Shown one piece after another: positions 1-9,360 of a DNA stretch of 64,000 nt. The stretch spans positions 4,552,986 to 4,616,985 of the forward strand of contig JAMXIF010000032.1 of assembly GCA_028583685.1 (NCBI GenBank). Reading direction: 5' to 3'. A program made the translations under genes and the position numbers. Under the pieces are notes generated by a model. It worked only from the letters and a program-made list of their open reading frames with translations, was not told the DNA's origin and searched no databases. Position 1 is the stretch's first letter, and every line of letters starts with the position of its first letter. Source of the DNA: Petaurus breviceps papuanus (lineage: Eukaryota; Chordata; Mammalia; Diprotodontia; Petauridae).

Positions 1-424
1 CCTCTGAGTATTATTTGGTCAAGGATTTCTGTTGCACACAGTTTTGGGGGTTCACACAAGCTGAAAGCAGTCTTAGAAGACATCAAGTTCAACTACCCCA
101 TTTTTAAGGCATTTCCTTGTTCATTAGATTTTAAGTTAAAATGCTTTAGAACATAAAACATTTGTTGAGCACCTACTGAATGTCAGTGTAATGTCAGTCT
201 TTGTAGAGGAGTGATGGTTTCCCTGATTTTTTCTCTTTTTCTTTTTGCTTTTTTTTGCAAATTAATTAATTTATTTTTCATTTTCATCATTCACTTCCGT
301 AAGTCTTAAGTTTTCTCCACCTCCTCCCCTCCCCCTCCCCAAGACTGCCTGCAATTCGATATAGGCTCTACATGTACATTCTTATTAAACGTTTTCACAT
401 GAGTCATGTTGTATAGAAGAGTTA
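1..424. other. Unassigned non-coding DNA
   Basis: No gene or confident repeat is seen. About 155-190 faintly resembles the antisense L2 3' end (a 'gagcacctactga' core). A T-rich patch lies at 225-290. Confidence 0.5.
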
Positions 425-545
425 GAACTCAACTACCCCATTTTAAAGATGAGGAAACTGAAGTATAGACAAGTTAAGTCACCTGCCTAAGGTCACACAG
501 ATGGTCCTAGTATTTGACTAGGTGGGAACTCAGATTGTGATTTGA
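425..545 (-). repeat. MIR/Ther-2-like SINE fragment
   Basis: Read on the plus strand it shows the antisense CORE-SINE order: 'cattttaaagatgaggaaac', then 'aaggtcacacag', then 'ggaactcagattgtg'. This is the complement of the usual 'gtgaccttgggcaag ... ctcatctgtaaaatg'. Both ends are eroded. Confidence 0.7.
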
Positions 546-1230
546 ATAACTGTTTCCCCAAAACAATGATCCAGAACCTGGGAAAAGCAGGAAAGGGCTC
601 TGGAGTCAGTCATTAGAGTCTTCAGAAGCAAAATACAGACTGGAAGAAAATGGAAAGCTTTTGCTTGGTACCTTGCATAGATTTCTTCCTTTGAGCCTGA
701 AGGTGAAATCTGCTGCTGCTTCAGCATCAGCCCTTTTCCCCTTACCTTCTTGAAGTGATCTATTTATTTGCATGCTTAAAAGTCACTCAGATCACGCTGA
801 CACTGTGTTTTCTGATGTCCCCTTTGATCTTTCACTTTGGGTCTCTTAAAGCTTAATGCATTTAAACATCTCCTGTCTGATCTCCATCCCTTTTATCCAG
901 TTTCTTTGATCCAGTTGGTTCTGGTCACTCGCTAATCCCACCAAGGTTCTTGCTTCACATCAGATTTTCTTCTTATTCCTCATGCATCCCCTCCCCGCCC
1001 CTTCCACCCTCCCACTATGTTAAAATGCTGTGATAGCAACTCAATATGATACAAGAATACTGGACCCAGGAAAAGGAAAACTAAGCTGAATTTGAAAGAA
1101 AGTAAAACATGAACCCAAGTCTTCCTGTCTTCTACCCCAGCACCCTACCCATTAAGCTGCACTAGCTCATAGCTTACCTGTCTAAATGAGAACACCCACC
1201 CAGCAAAAGGATCTTCAGTATTGTCAAGTC
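546..1230. other. Unassigned non-coding DNA
   Basis: No recognised repeat. A 65-codon minus frame at 530-727 has no domain and looks like chance. A C-rich stretch lies at 985-1015. Confidence 0.5.
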
Positions 1231-1234
1231 CTGA

Positions 1235-1510
1235 AATAAATCAAAGTCATGACTTGAGGAATAAAGTGTCTTTAATTGAGATATAAGGAAGGCAAACCTG
1301 AAGCCCTGGGGGATGTCCCATGAGTGCAGAGCTCAATGGATTTCTCACCCAGAGACCCAAGAAAAGGGTTTTTATACCTTTAGAAGGAGGAGGGGAGGTA
1401 GTACAAGATAGCAAGGCTCTTGGCAATCTGAGCAAGGAAAACTGCTTCATTGTGGCTGCTTTTGCCCTTTATGCCGTCGATCCAAATGGAAGGGGGCAAG
1501 GACATTAGGA
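1235..1510 (-). mobile_element. Possible old solo LTR (ends not defined)
   Basis: On the minus strand the order is LTR-like: a TATA-type box 'ggtataaaaaccc' near 1378-1366, then 'gggtctctgggtgag', then an 'aattaaag' poly(A)-type signal near 1278-1271. No internal viral region is seen beside it. Ends and family are unknown, so this is a compositional inference about a decayed fossil. Confidence 0.35.
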
Positions 1511-1920
1511 ACTTAGATCCAGCCTAAGCTAGGTTTCTTTACAAAGTAAAATCCCAGTGTGGGGGCTTAGGATGTAGTTCAGTTCAACTCAATCAACACT
1601 ATCTGAAGGGTAGGTATTCTGACGTTGCTAGGATGCTGACATTGCCAGGATGATTAGGAGTTAGTGGCACTGAGTATAACATTTTGATATTACAATTTTC
1701 TGTCAGTGTCGACCACATGGCATGGTAGAGGACTCTGGGCCCAGTGGGAATTCAGCCTTTTCTGCTAATCAGTTTCTTAAGCAAAGCAATTCTTTGGACC
1801 TCAGGTTACCAGGCAGGAGTGGACAGAGTTCTACTCCAGAACAATAAACCTCTTACCTTCAATAAGTTCTTGTGAAGCCTTCTCTGCAATACAGCATGAT
1901 ATGTCTTCAAAGCCAGGAAG
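1511..1920. other. Unassigned non-coding DNA
   Basis: Unique-looking sequence with no recognised repeat or open frame of note. Confidence 0.5.
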
Positions 1921-2010
1921 ACACAGGGTCAAATCCTGCCTCAGTCATAGTGGCCATGTGACTTTGGGCAGGTCACTTAACTTCTCAGGGTTCTAGGCAT
2001 TTCTCTAAGA
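1921..2010 (+). repeat. MIR/Ther-2-like SINE fragment
   Basis: Contains 'ggtcaaatcctgcctc' (B-box region) followed by 'catgtgactttgggcaggtc' and 'acttaacttctc', the standard order of a plus-strand CORE-SINE. Confidence 0.7.
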
Positions 2011-2819
2011 CCAGAAGTTGCTTTGATGGTAGGAGTTCTGTTGCCTGGGAGTTTCCTAAACCAATGAAATCACAGATCTAGCTCCTGTCCTTACCACCAT
2101 CTGAGAAATCAAAGACTAGAAAGAGAGATCTTGGAATCACTATCTTTCCCCAGGTTCTTTTTTCTGGGCAGCAGCCCTGCCACACCCTGTCCACTGAATG
2201 ACAATATATTCAGAGTCTCAACAAGTACACAACTAATCTTTACTGTAGCATGAGGGAGTTTGGAGGGACAAATTCTCAGAAGTGACATTTGGCTTGGCAT
2301 AGCATAAAGTATTTTCTTAGAGTTCTTTGTTTTCATTCTCCCAGTCTTTGGGACCCTTCTCTAGTGCCAGCCCTTGTGTATGGAGGAAGGGAGGAAGGAT
2401 AACCATCATTTTTCACTTTTAATCCCAGGTCTAAATTGAATTCTTTCAGGTTCTTAGGTCTCTGAGAAAATGGTATCCTTTCCCTCCTCTCCCCCAGACC
2501 CTTTTGGTCCCAAGTCTAAGTTGCCTTCCTTGAAATCACATGTGTAATACACATGAACAACCCTGATAACTGATTAGGGAACCTGGGGTTTTGCTCCAAA
2601 CAGATGTCAGTCCTCTGAGGGTGAAACATAGTCTTGCAAGCCCAATCATTCAGGCAGATACATGGAAATAGCAACCACCCAGAGAATAGAAACTTTCATT
2701 TCAAAGAGGTAGCGATCACACCGATCAAGATATCCCTGACAAATCTAGGAATTCTGGCCAATTTTGGATGTATCGGTGATAGGAACAGAGGATGCTAAAA
2801 TTTCAGAATAATCACATTT
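2011..2819. other. Unassigned non-coding DNA
   Basis: No recognised repeat. A 75-codon minus frame (2109-2336) has no identifiable domain and is not called a gene. Confidence 0.5.
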
Positions 2820-3050
2820 CTTTTCTTTACTCCTTCCTTCCAGTCTTCCTTCCTTCCTCTCCTTCCCCTTTTCCTTCCTTTTCTTCCTTACCTCCTCCCT
2901 TCCTCAAGTGTTGCCTCCTTTTCTTCCTTCCTTCTTTCCTCTCTCCCCTAATTATTTCCATCCCCTATTCCCTCTTTGCTTCCTTCCTCCTTTCCCCTTT
3001 TGATTCTTTCCTTCATTTCCTCCTTTTCTCTTTTTTCTTACTGAGCAAAG
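2820..3050 (+). repeat. Pyrimidine-rich (TTCC)n low-complexity tract
   Basis: About 230 bp are almost only C and T on the plus strand, with repeated 'ttccttcc' units. The 106-codon open frame here translates to Ser/Pro/Phe/Leu repeats and is an artefact of the composition. Confidence 0.85.
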
Positions 3051-3550
3051 CACCAGGTTTCCTGATCAATACTCAGGATATGCCATTGCAAAGTAGGCAG
3101 CTGCCTACATGACATGACTTAAAAAGTGCTAGGAAGTGCTCCCTCCTCCCTCCCTGAAAAAAAATTTCCGCATCATCTCATTGATACTGGGGAATTTTAT
3201 GATTTAAGGTTCATTTCTTTGACTTAAGACATCATGCCCTGTTCAAACACAAATACCCGTAGGATGTATACTTACCAGCCACTTGTACATTAGACAGAAA
3301 ATGTGATCTTATAAGTAGGATTTTATAAGGCCTAGAAGAAAGGAGGGGACATGGGGACAATGGGCACCTGAGAGAGATAAGAAGATACCTTCACAGGTCA
3401 GAGAAAGGAAAAAATGGGAAGGAAATTCCAAAGACAAGCTTTTTCTACTTTGTCAGCAGCCACTTGCATCTCTCTACTATTTCTTCCATGAAAGATCATG
3501 GGTTACAAATCATCTTGGTTAAGACACCAAAGGGGCATGATTATACAATA
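3051..3550. other. Unassigned non-coding DNA
   Basis: No gene or confident repeat is seen. Confidence 0.5.
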
Positions 3551-3712
3551 GAAAGATGGCTAGATTTTGGAGGACCTAGTCTCAAGTCCCAAATTTGCTG
3601 GTTAATAACTGTAACATTGGGCAAGTCACTTCACTATGCCTCAGTTTCTTCATCTGGAAAATGATGGGATTGGCTTGAATGATCTCTAAGTTACCTTAGA
3701 ACTCTAAGTCTA
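3551..3712 (+). repeat. MIR/Ther-2-like SINE
   Basis: Shows 'gaggacctagtctcaagtcc' (B-box area), 'attgggcaagtcacttcac', 'cctcagtttcttcatctgg' and the terminal 'gaactctaagtctatgaccc'. The last part matches the marsupial 'ccagctctaaatctatgatc' tail type. Confidence 0.8.
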
Positions 3713-4300
3713 TGACCCTTCAAAACTTTGAAGATTGTGGCTTCTCCAGCTTTACTCCCAGTACTGGCCCACGCCCATCCCTAAACACAACAGTGGTGGA
3801 TGAGAGAACTCCATATCTGAGTCTCTTCAAATACAGTTGTCTCGTGGTAGTCAGATAAGCTTCTGATTTTTCCCTACCTTCTCCCCCCCCATATCCACCC
3901 CCAAAACACTTGACTTGTGATTTTTATTTTGACAGATGTGCCGTATTACTCTGAGGTACTTTCCACTAATTCTAGTTTTATGAAAAGGAAAAAAGCCAAC
4001 TCTTAGAGGATTCACATATCGACTTACTGTTCACTAAGCCCTTATTAGATTGCTTTATATTGTGGTGACCAAAACAAAAAAAAATCAATGGATGTTTTCA
4101 GGGTTTCTCAGAAGGGAATACCCTATGTCTTGACTCCCTCTTGTTCCCCAGTGCTCCAAGGTGTATCTTATTAACATTCAGCCATATCATACTTTGCTAG
4201 AGAACTCCAAGTCCTATATAAGTGTAAACTCGGACAGGACCAGAAGGGTAGATTGAGAAACCCAAGGGAAAGGAATAAGATTTACACTGACAAGAACCCT
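3713..4300. other. Unassigned non-coding DNA
   Basis: No recognised repeat or gene. C-rich at 3880-3905. Confidence 0.5.
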
Positions 4301-4470
4301 TGACTAGAGGATTAGTAGACCTGGGTCCTAATAACATGTGACTTTGGACAAGTCACTTTACATCCCTTGCCCTTGGTTTCCTCATTTAAAAAAAATAGAA
4401 GGGGTGGGAGGAGAGGTGAATCAGGAAAAAGAACTGAATGTTCTGTACTATCCTTCCCAGTTCCAACATT
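4301..4470 (+). repeat. MIR/Ther-2-like SINE, degraded
   Basis: 'ttagtagacctgggtcc', 'catgtgactttggacaagtc' and 'cttggtttcctcatttaaaa' appear in SINE order. The two overlapping open frames here (65 and 78 codons) are carried by this repeat. Confidence 0.65.
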
Positions 4471-4639
4471 CTGTGGGAAAAATACAACAGCCTGTCAGCC
4501 AAGCCCCTCAGACCCTAGGCCCAGGGAGTGTTTGACAGCACAACTTGAATTTCCTTCTCTTTTTTTCCTCCTTTGCAAGAAGAAACTCATGCCCACTCAC
4601 TGAATTCCTTGGCTGAGCTCCCCCCCTGAGATCTAAGGG

Positions 4640-4870
4640 ATGGGTATTGATCACACCAGCCTCTGTTTGCATTATTTAGCTCTCAAGAAACATCTGCTTG
4701 CTGTTCATTAGCTTTGTCTGGGTGCTGCTGCCAGATGGGAATGCCATCTGGTGGTTGAGTCCAGGATGTGCATTTATGCTCCCATATATTCAGATCCAAC
4801 AACACCATTAACATCTGGCATGCTGTGGTGCACAGTTCCTTGGGTGCCATAGCAGCAGGGAATCTGTCAC
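4640..4870. promoter_or_regulatory. Candidate conserved non-coding element with E-box palindrome
   Basis: Repeat-free, balanced-composition sequence with two 8-bp arms, 'ccagatgg' (4731-4738) and 'ccatctgg' (4744-4751), in inverted orientation around 5 bp. Each arm holds an E-box (CAGATG/CATCTG). On the minus strand 4754-4742 reads 'ccaccagatggca', close to the CTCF core. Function is inferred from motifs only. Confidence 0.3.
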
Positions 4871-4974
4871 TCCTAACTGTACCAAAGCACCCTCCTTTGA
4901 AGTCAAGTTAAGAAAAATGGTTTTCCTGGGACCTCCTTCCCCTGGGATAAGACTGAGAGGCTTCCTCTCAACAG

Positions 4975-5160
4975 ATCATAGAATCACATGTTGAGAACTA
5001 AAGCCATCTAATCCAAACCTCTCATTTTACAGGTGAGTAAAATGAGACCCAGGGAGACTAAGTGTCTTGTCCAAGGTCACAAAAGAAGTAAGCATCAGAG
5101 ATAAGATTTGAACTCAGGTCCTCTGACTTCAAAGCCATCCCTTTTTGCTAAATCAAATTG
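4975..5160 (-). repeat. MIR/Ther-2-like SINE
   Basis: Antisense order: 'tcatagaatcacatg', 'catctaatccaaacctctca', 'ttttacaggtgag', 'tccaaggtcacaaaagaag', 'gatttgaactcaggtcctc'. This is the reverse of the tRNA-derived head plus CORE seen elsewhere in the window. Confidence 0.8.
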
Positions 5161-5783
5161 ATTTTTTTCCAAAAATGGCTACAGATCCTGTCACTTAGGT
5201 TTATTCATGAGTCATTCTAGCTAAAACCCCTTTGATCAACAAGTCTTTATAATGTCTTTTGTGGAATTCTGTGTATTGTCCTGTAATATAACTTTTCTCA
5301 AACAATTCAACAAGGTCATAAACTGATTTCAGAGATCAGAGTTTTATATTTTCAACACATAGAACAGTTCTAGGCTTATATGTTCCCCTACCCAATGGAC
5401 TTGTGATCTTATCAGCAGTTATTCTCTCCCAACACAATTTTAGTATACTTTTCTATCCGTGTCCTCTCATAAGTTCACTACAGAGGGTCTGACCAATATG
5501 GGGAGGTAGGGAGGTGAGGGAGCATTTTCTGGCCATCATAAGTATACGTATAGAGCCTACAGACTGCTGTCCATTATCTCTCTCTGTGCCCAGATCATCT
5601 TCTTCTTTGATGAGGCATTTCCTCAGTGACATCCTTTACACTTCTGCTTCCAAATAGTTCTTGTTCGTAATGGGCTGCCACCTGCTCACTCTCACTGTTT
5701 ACCTCGGCATTACCCTTTCGGTGATCTTCAACTTCAATTCTTCAGAAACTAGTGTTTCATGACATACAACCATACAACATAAA
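5161..5783. other. Unassigned non-coding DNA
   Basis: No recognised repeat or coding signal. Confidence 0.5.
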
Positions 5784-5794
5784 GAATATTAGTG

Positions 5795-6149
5795 GGGTGG
5801 CTAGGTGGCACAGTGAATAGAGCACTGGCCCTGGAGTCAGGAGGACCTGAGTTCAAATCTGGCCTCAGACACTTAACACTTACTAGCCATGTGACCTTGG
5901 GCAAGTCATTTAACCCCAATTGCCCTGCCTTTCCCCCTACAAAAAGCACAAGGAAAAAAGAAAGAAGGAAGGAAGGGAAGGAAGGAAGGAGGGAAGGAAG
6001 AAAGGAAGGAAGGGAAGGAAGGAAGGAGGGAAAGAAGAAAGGAAGGAAGGAAGGAAGGAAGGAAGGAAGGAAGGAAGGAAGGAAGGAAGGAAGGAAGGAA
6101 GGAAGGAAGGAAGGAAGGAAGGAAGGAAGGAAGGGAGGACAGGAATGAG
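5795..6149 (+). repeat. WSINE1-like SINE with expanded GGAA tail
   Basis: A tRNA-derived head (A-box area 'ggtggcacagtgaatagagc', B-box area 'gagttcaaatc') is followed by 'cttgggcaagtc' and 'aaccccaattgcc'. The tail runs into a long GGAA array. An 11-bp direct repeat 'gaatattagtg' flanks the whole unit (5784-5794 and 6150-6160), so the microsatellite lies inside the insertion. Confidence 0.9.
5950..6136 (+). repeat. (GGAA)n microsatellite
   Basis: About 185 bp of GGAA/GGGAA/GAAA units, longest and purest at 6040-6135. The Lys/Glu/Gly/Arg-rich and Ser/Pro/Leu-rich open frames on the two strands are products of this repeat. Confidence 0.97.
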
Positions 6150-6439
6150 GAATATTAGTGTTAAAATGATGAGCCTTTGTTTCAGGGAGAAACTTGGTGT
6201 CATCAAAATAGCTTTTTTAAATTCCTCAAAGGCATTCTAGGTCACTCTGTTCATTCACTTCAATCATGGACCCGGTTCATTGGCCATTTGCAGTATGGTT
6301 CCAAGACATGTGTTGATATATCTATTCTCTAGGCTGTCTTACAGCACTTCTCAAACGGTTTAAGAAGCACATTTAGGGATCTTGAGTGGAAAAATTTTAA
6401 GGAACCCTCAACTCTATCCAACTGCCCAACATAGCGTCG

Positions 6440-6525
6440 GACAATGAGCATTCTTGGTCCACTTGTTTATTCCTATGAGGCACATAGTAGGTACTTAATA
6501 CATGCTCCTTAAATCAGTGAACCAA
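6440..6525 (+). repeat. L2 3'-end fragment
   Basis: 'ggcacatagtaggtacttaa' followed by 'tacatgctcc' is the typical plus-strand end of L2. Confidence 0.6.
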
Positions 6526-6534
6526 GGTCTCGTG

Positions 6535-6705
6535 GCATAGTGAAAAGGGCACTGGATTTGGAATCAGAAGTTTCAGCTACTTATTATCTGTGTGACCTTA
6601 TATATGGTGTCCAACCTCTCTGGACCTCAGTTTTCACATTGTAATACGAGGACACCACACTAGATAACCTCTAAAGCGACTTCCAGCTCTTGCTTTTACT
6701 AAGTG
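6535..6705 (+). repeat. MIR/Ther-2-like SINE
   Basis: 'ggcactggatttggaatcag', 'tctgtgtgacctta', 'ctggacctcagttttcac' and 'gacttccagctct' appear in order. The whole body is present but diverged. Confidence 0.75.
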
Positions 6706-6954
6706 CCTGCTGTTTGGTAGTTGGTGATATTCCTAATCGGCGCGTAACCAACATGGCCATCTTTAGTCAGTCCCAAATTTGAAGTCCATTTATCACATAA
6801 CCAAGGAACATTTCTCAGGGCTTCTTCTCCTCCCCTCTTACACTCACCATCAGTCTGAAATCTTGACTATCAGACAGCATCTCCACTCTTGTAGGAGCAG
6901 ATCAGGCTAAACCACTATTTTGCTGTGAACTTTCTTTTTCATGTCAAGGAATTA

Positions 6955-7196
6955 AGTTCAGTCATGTCCAACTTTTTGTGAACCCATATGGGGCTTTTTT
7001 TGGCAAAGATAATGGAGTACTTTGCCATTTCCTTCTCCAGCTCATCTTACAGAAGAGAAAACTGAAGTAAACAGGGTTAAATGACCTGCCCAGGGTCACA
7101 CAGCTAGTAAGTTTCTGAGATTGTATTTCAACTCAGGAAGATGAGTCTTCCTGATTACAAGCCCAGTGCTCTATCCACTGCACCACCTACCTGCCT
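6955..7196 (-). repeat. MAR1-like SINE
   Basis: Full antisense copy: BovB-like tail 'agttcagtcatgtccaactt', 'gccatttccttctccagctc', 'cccagggtcacacagctag', then 'ccagtgctctatccactgca' (complement of the tRNA-like head). Target duplications 'catgtcaaggaatta' (6940-6954) and 'catgtcaagaatta' (7197-7210) define both ends. Confidence 0.9.
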
Positions 7197-7279
7197 CATG
7201 TCAAGAATTAGTTCCCACTATTCATCTCTTCCTGAGGTGGAGGTGCTGTTCCCAGAAGGTCTCTATCAAAATGTAGCTA

Positions 7280-7440
7280 TTCAGGAGTCATAGGAACATA
7301 GATTTATATCTGAAAGAGATCTCAGAAGCCATCTAATCCAACTTCCTTATTTTACGGATGAGGAAAGAAAATCCCAGGAAGATCCAGTATCTCGCCCAAG
7401 GTGACACAAGTAATAAACATTAGAGTTAATATCTTGTTAA
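7280..7440 (-). repeat. MIR/Ther-2-like SINE
   Basis: 'tcataggaacatagattta', 'catctaatccaacttcctta', 'tttacggatgagg' and 'cgcccaaggtgacac' appear in antisense SINE order. Confidence 0.75.
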
Positions 7441-7574
7441 TTCATTCATGTGAATAAATTTGGAAACCAGGATCCTGAGCGAATGAATGGGATGTAAGAA
7501 GGGTATATTTAGATGGGAATTGATTAGAAATATGAAAATGAGGAACACAGAAAATATGAAATGAAAGAAATATG

Positions 7575-7728
7575 GGGGGGCTAGGTGGCACAGTGAGTAG
7601 AGCACTGGCCCTGGAGTCAGGAGGACCTGAGTTCAAATCCGGCCTCAGACACTTAACACAAAAACTAGCCACATGACCTTGGGCAAGTCACTTAACCCCA
7701 ATTGCCCAGCCTTTCCCCCTCCAAAAAA
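7575..7728 (+). repeat. WSINE1-like SINE
   Basis: Complete copy from 'ggctaggtggcacagtg' to the C/A-rich tail. Perfect 11-bp duplications 'aaagaaatatg' at 7564-7574 and 7729-7739. Confidence 0.92.
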
Positions 7729-7959
7729 AAAGAAATATGAAAATGCTGCACCCAGGACAAGAATGGGTAATCATTGCCATCAACAGGAGTCTCTAGACAG
7801 CAAGAAGGCAACATGAGATGCCTTGGATCTTAACAAGGGACCCCTTAAAATGGAGATGGCAGTGCTAATGACCTTATCTATTTCTCCCTTTTCTCAGGAG
7901 GTGCCCAGTCAGAGGGAATTACTTAAGATATTTCCTAATATGTTGTCTGCTCTCCCCTC

Positions 7960-8030
7960 CCTACACATACACACAGACACACACAGACATACGCACACAT
8001 ACATACATACATACATACACACACATTCTG
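7960..8030 (+). repeat. (CA)n/(CATA)n microsatellite
   Basis: 'cacacagacacacacag' passes into 'catacatacatacatac' and back to 'cacacaca'. Confidence 0.95.
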
Positions 8031-8055
8031 CCACCTCATTTTAAAAAAAAGCTAA

Positions 8056-8215
8056 GGGGTAGCTAGGTGACACAGTGAACAGAGTACCAGCCCTGGGGTC
8101 AGGAGGACCTGAGTTCAAATCTGGCCTCAGACACTTAACACTTACTAGCTGTGTGACCTTGGGCAAGTCACAACCCCAATTGCCCTCCAAAATGCAAAAA
8201 ATAAAAATAAAATGG
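8056..8215 (+). repeat. WSINE1-like SINE
   Basis: 'ggggtagctaggtgacacag', 'gagttcaaatctggcctcag', 'ctagctgtgtgaccttgggc' and 'accccaattgccc' in order, with an A-rich tail. Target duplications are not clear. Confidence 0.88.
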
Positions 8216-8280
8216 GTTTTCATCTAAACAGTTAAATAGAGCAAAAATAATCTCCCAGCCATTTGTACTATATGTTTGGG

Positions 8281-8455
8281 AGGCTAGGTGGCTCAGTGAA
8301 TACAGCACCAGCCCTGGAATCAGGAGGACCTGGGTTCAGATCCAGCCTCAGACACTTAACACAAAAACTAGCTGTGTCATCTTGGGCAAGTCACTTAATC
8401 CCAATTGCCCTGACCAAAAAAAAAGGCAAAAAAAATTAAAAATAAATAATAAGCT
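8281..8455 (+). repeat. WSINE1-like SINE
   Basis: Third WSINE1-like copy within 900 bp on the same strand. Like the copy at 7575 it carries 'cacttaacacaaaaactagc', so these two may belong to one subfamily. Confidence 0.88.
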
Positions 8456-9109
8456 AAAACTTCATAGTTGGGAGTTTTTGTCTTTGGAAAAAATAGGGGA
8501 AAAACAGTTACTCGCCCAAATTCACCCTTAATTGGGTCCACATTGATTGGAACTCTTACTCTATTAAAGGTTTAGAGTCAGAAGCAGGCCTAACTAATAA
8601 TTCAGGCTTAAGTTATAAGTCAGCCTTTTCCACAGTCAGCTGTGCTAGAATGCAAATGCTACCCATGCAGCCCTGCTCTTTTTTTTCCAGGGGCCCGGAT
8701 TCATTTCATTCACCACCCTACTCCAGAGGAACTTTCCCCATTGTCCTTGTCCTTAAAGGAAGTACCAGAGTAGAGGTGTGGTATCCTAGACATCTGTAGA
8801 GCTGCCTGAGGAAGGCATTCTGACACCTAGCAACGCAGAGGCAGGGAAGCTATAGATGACTAGATATCTTCCTAACAACAAGATCTGTTTGTGCTGTAGT
8901 AAACTATATAGACTATTTGGCAGATGCCAACTTTTAGGTATCTTTAGGGTATGTAGAACTATATTGGACCAAGCCTATCTCAAGCCAGTCCAGGCTGAAG
9001 GCTGAAGGCTAGACTACAAAGACAGGGTAACCAAGGCTGATGTCTAAGCTCTCAGGGCCTACAGATACCTAAGAACTTCAAGTACTTCCCTGGGGGTGAT
9101 AAATAATAA
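8456..9109. other. Unassigned non-coding DNA
   Basis: No gene or repeat recognised. Confidence 0.5.
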
Positions 9110-9360
9110 CAAATGAACTAGGTATATATGATGCAGAATGAGACGCACATTTTCAGACACAAGCAATGTGAAAATTTATTCTGCTTAACTTTAAATTTTA
9201 AACTTTAATAGCATGAAACTATGCTAAGACTTTTGGGACACCCTATATATTAGTTACAAGCACTTCATTTTTCTTTTTTTCTTTTACTGGGGGGGAAGGA
9301 GGTAGAAAAGGGGCAAGGAGAGAAAGAGATAGGGTAGCAAAAGAAAAAAGAAAGAAAAGA
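9110..9360 (+). repeat. 3' end of a non-LTR element, split by a mariner piece
   Basis: 'caatgtgaaaatttattctg' then, after the insert, 'tagttacaagcacttcattt', a T-rich stretch and 'actgggggggaaggaggtag'. This resembles a marsupial LINE 3' UTR type with a G-rich end. Family uncertain. Confidence 0.5.
9190..9243 (+). mobile_element. Mariner-type terminal fragment
   Basis: Ends in 'agacttttgggacaccct', the complement of the mariner-type end 'agggtgtcccaaaagtct', next to TA-rich sequence. Only this end is seen, so it is a truncated piece or a single-ended remnant. Confidence 0.5.

Noticed and set aside
5792-6240. Lys/Glu/Gly/Arg-rich 118- and 106-codon frames
   Set aside because: Translation of a SINE followed by a GGAA microsatellite.
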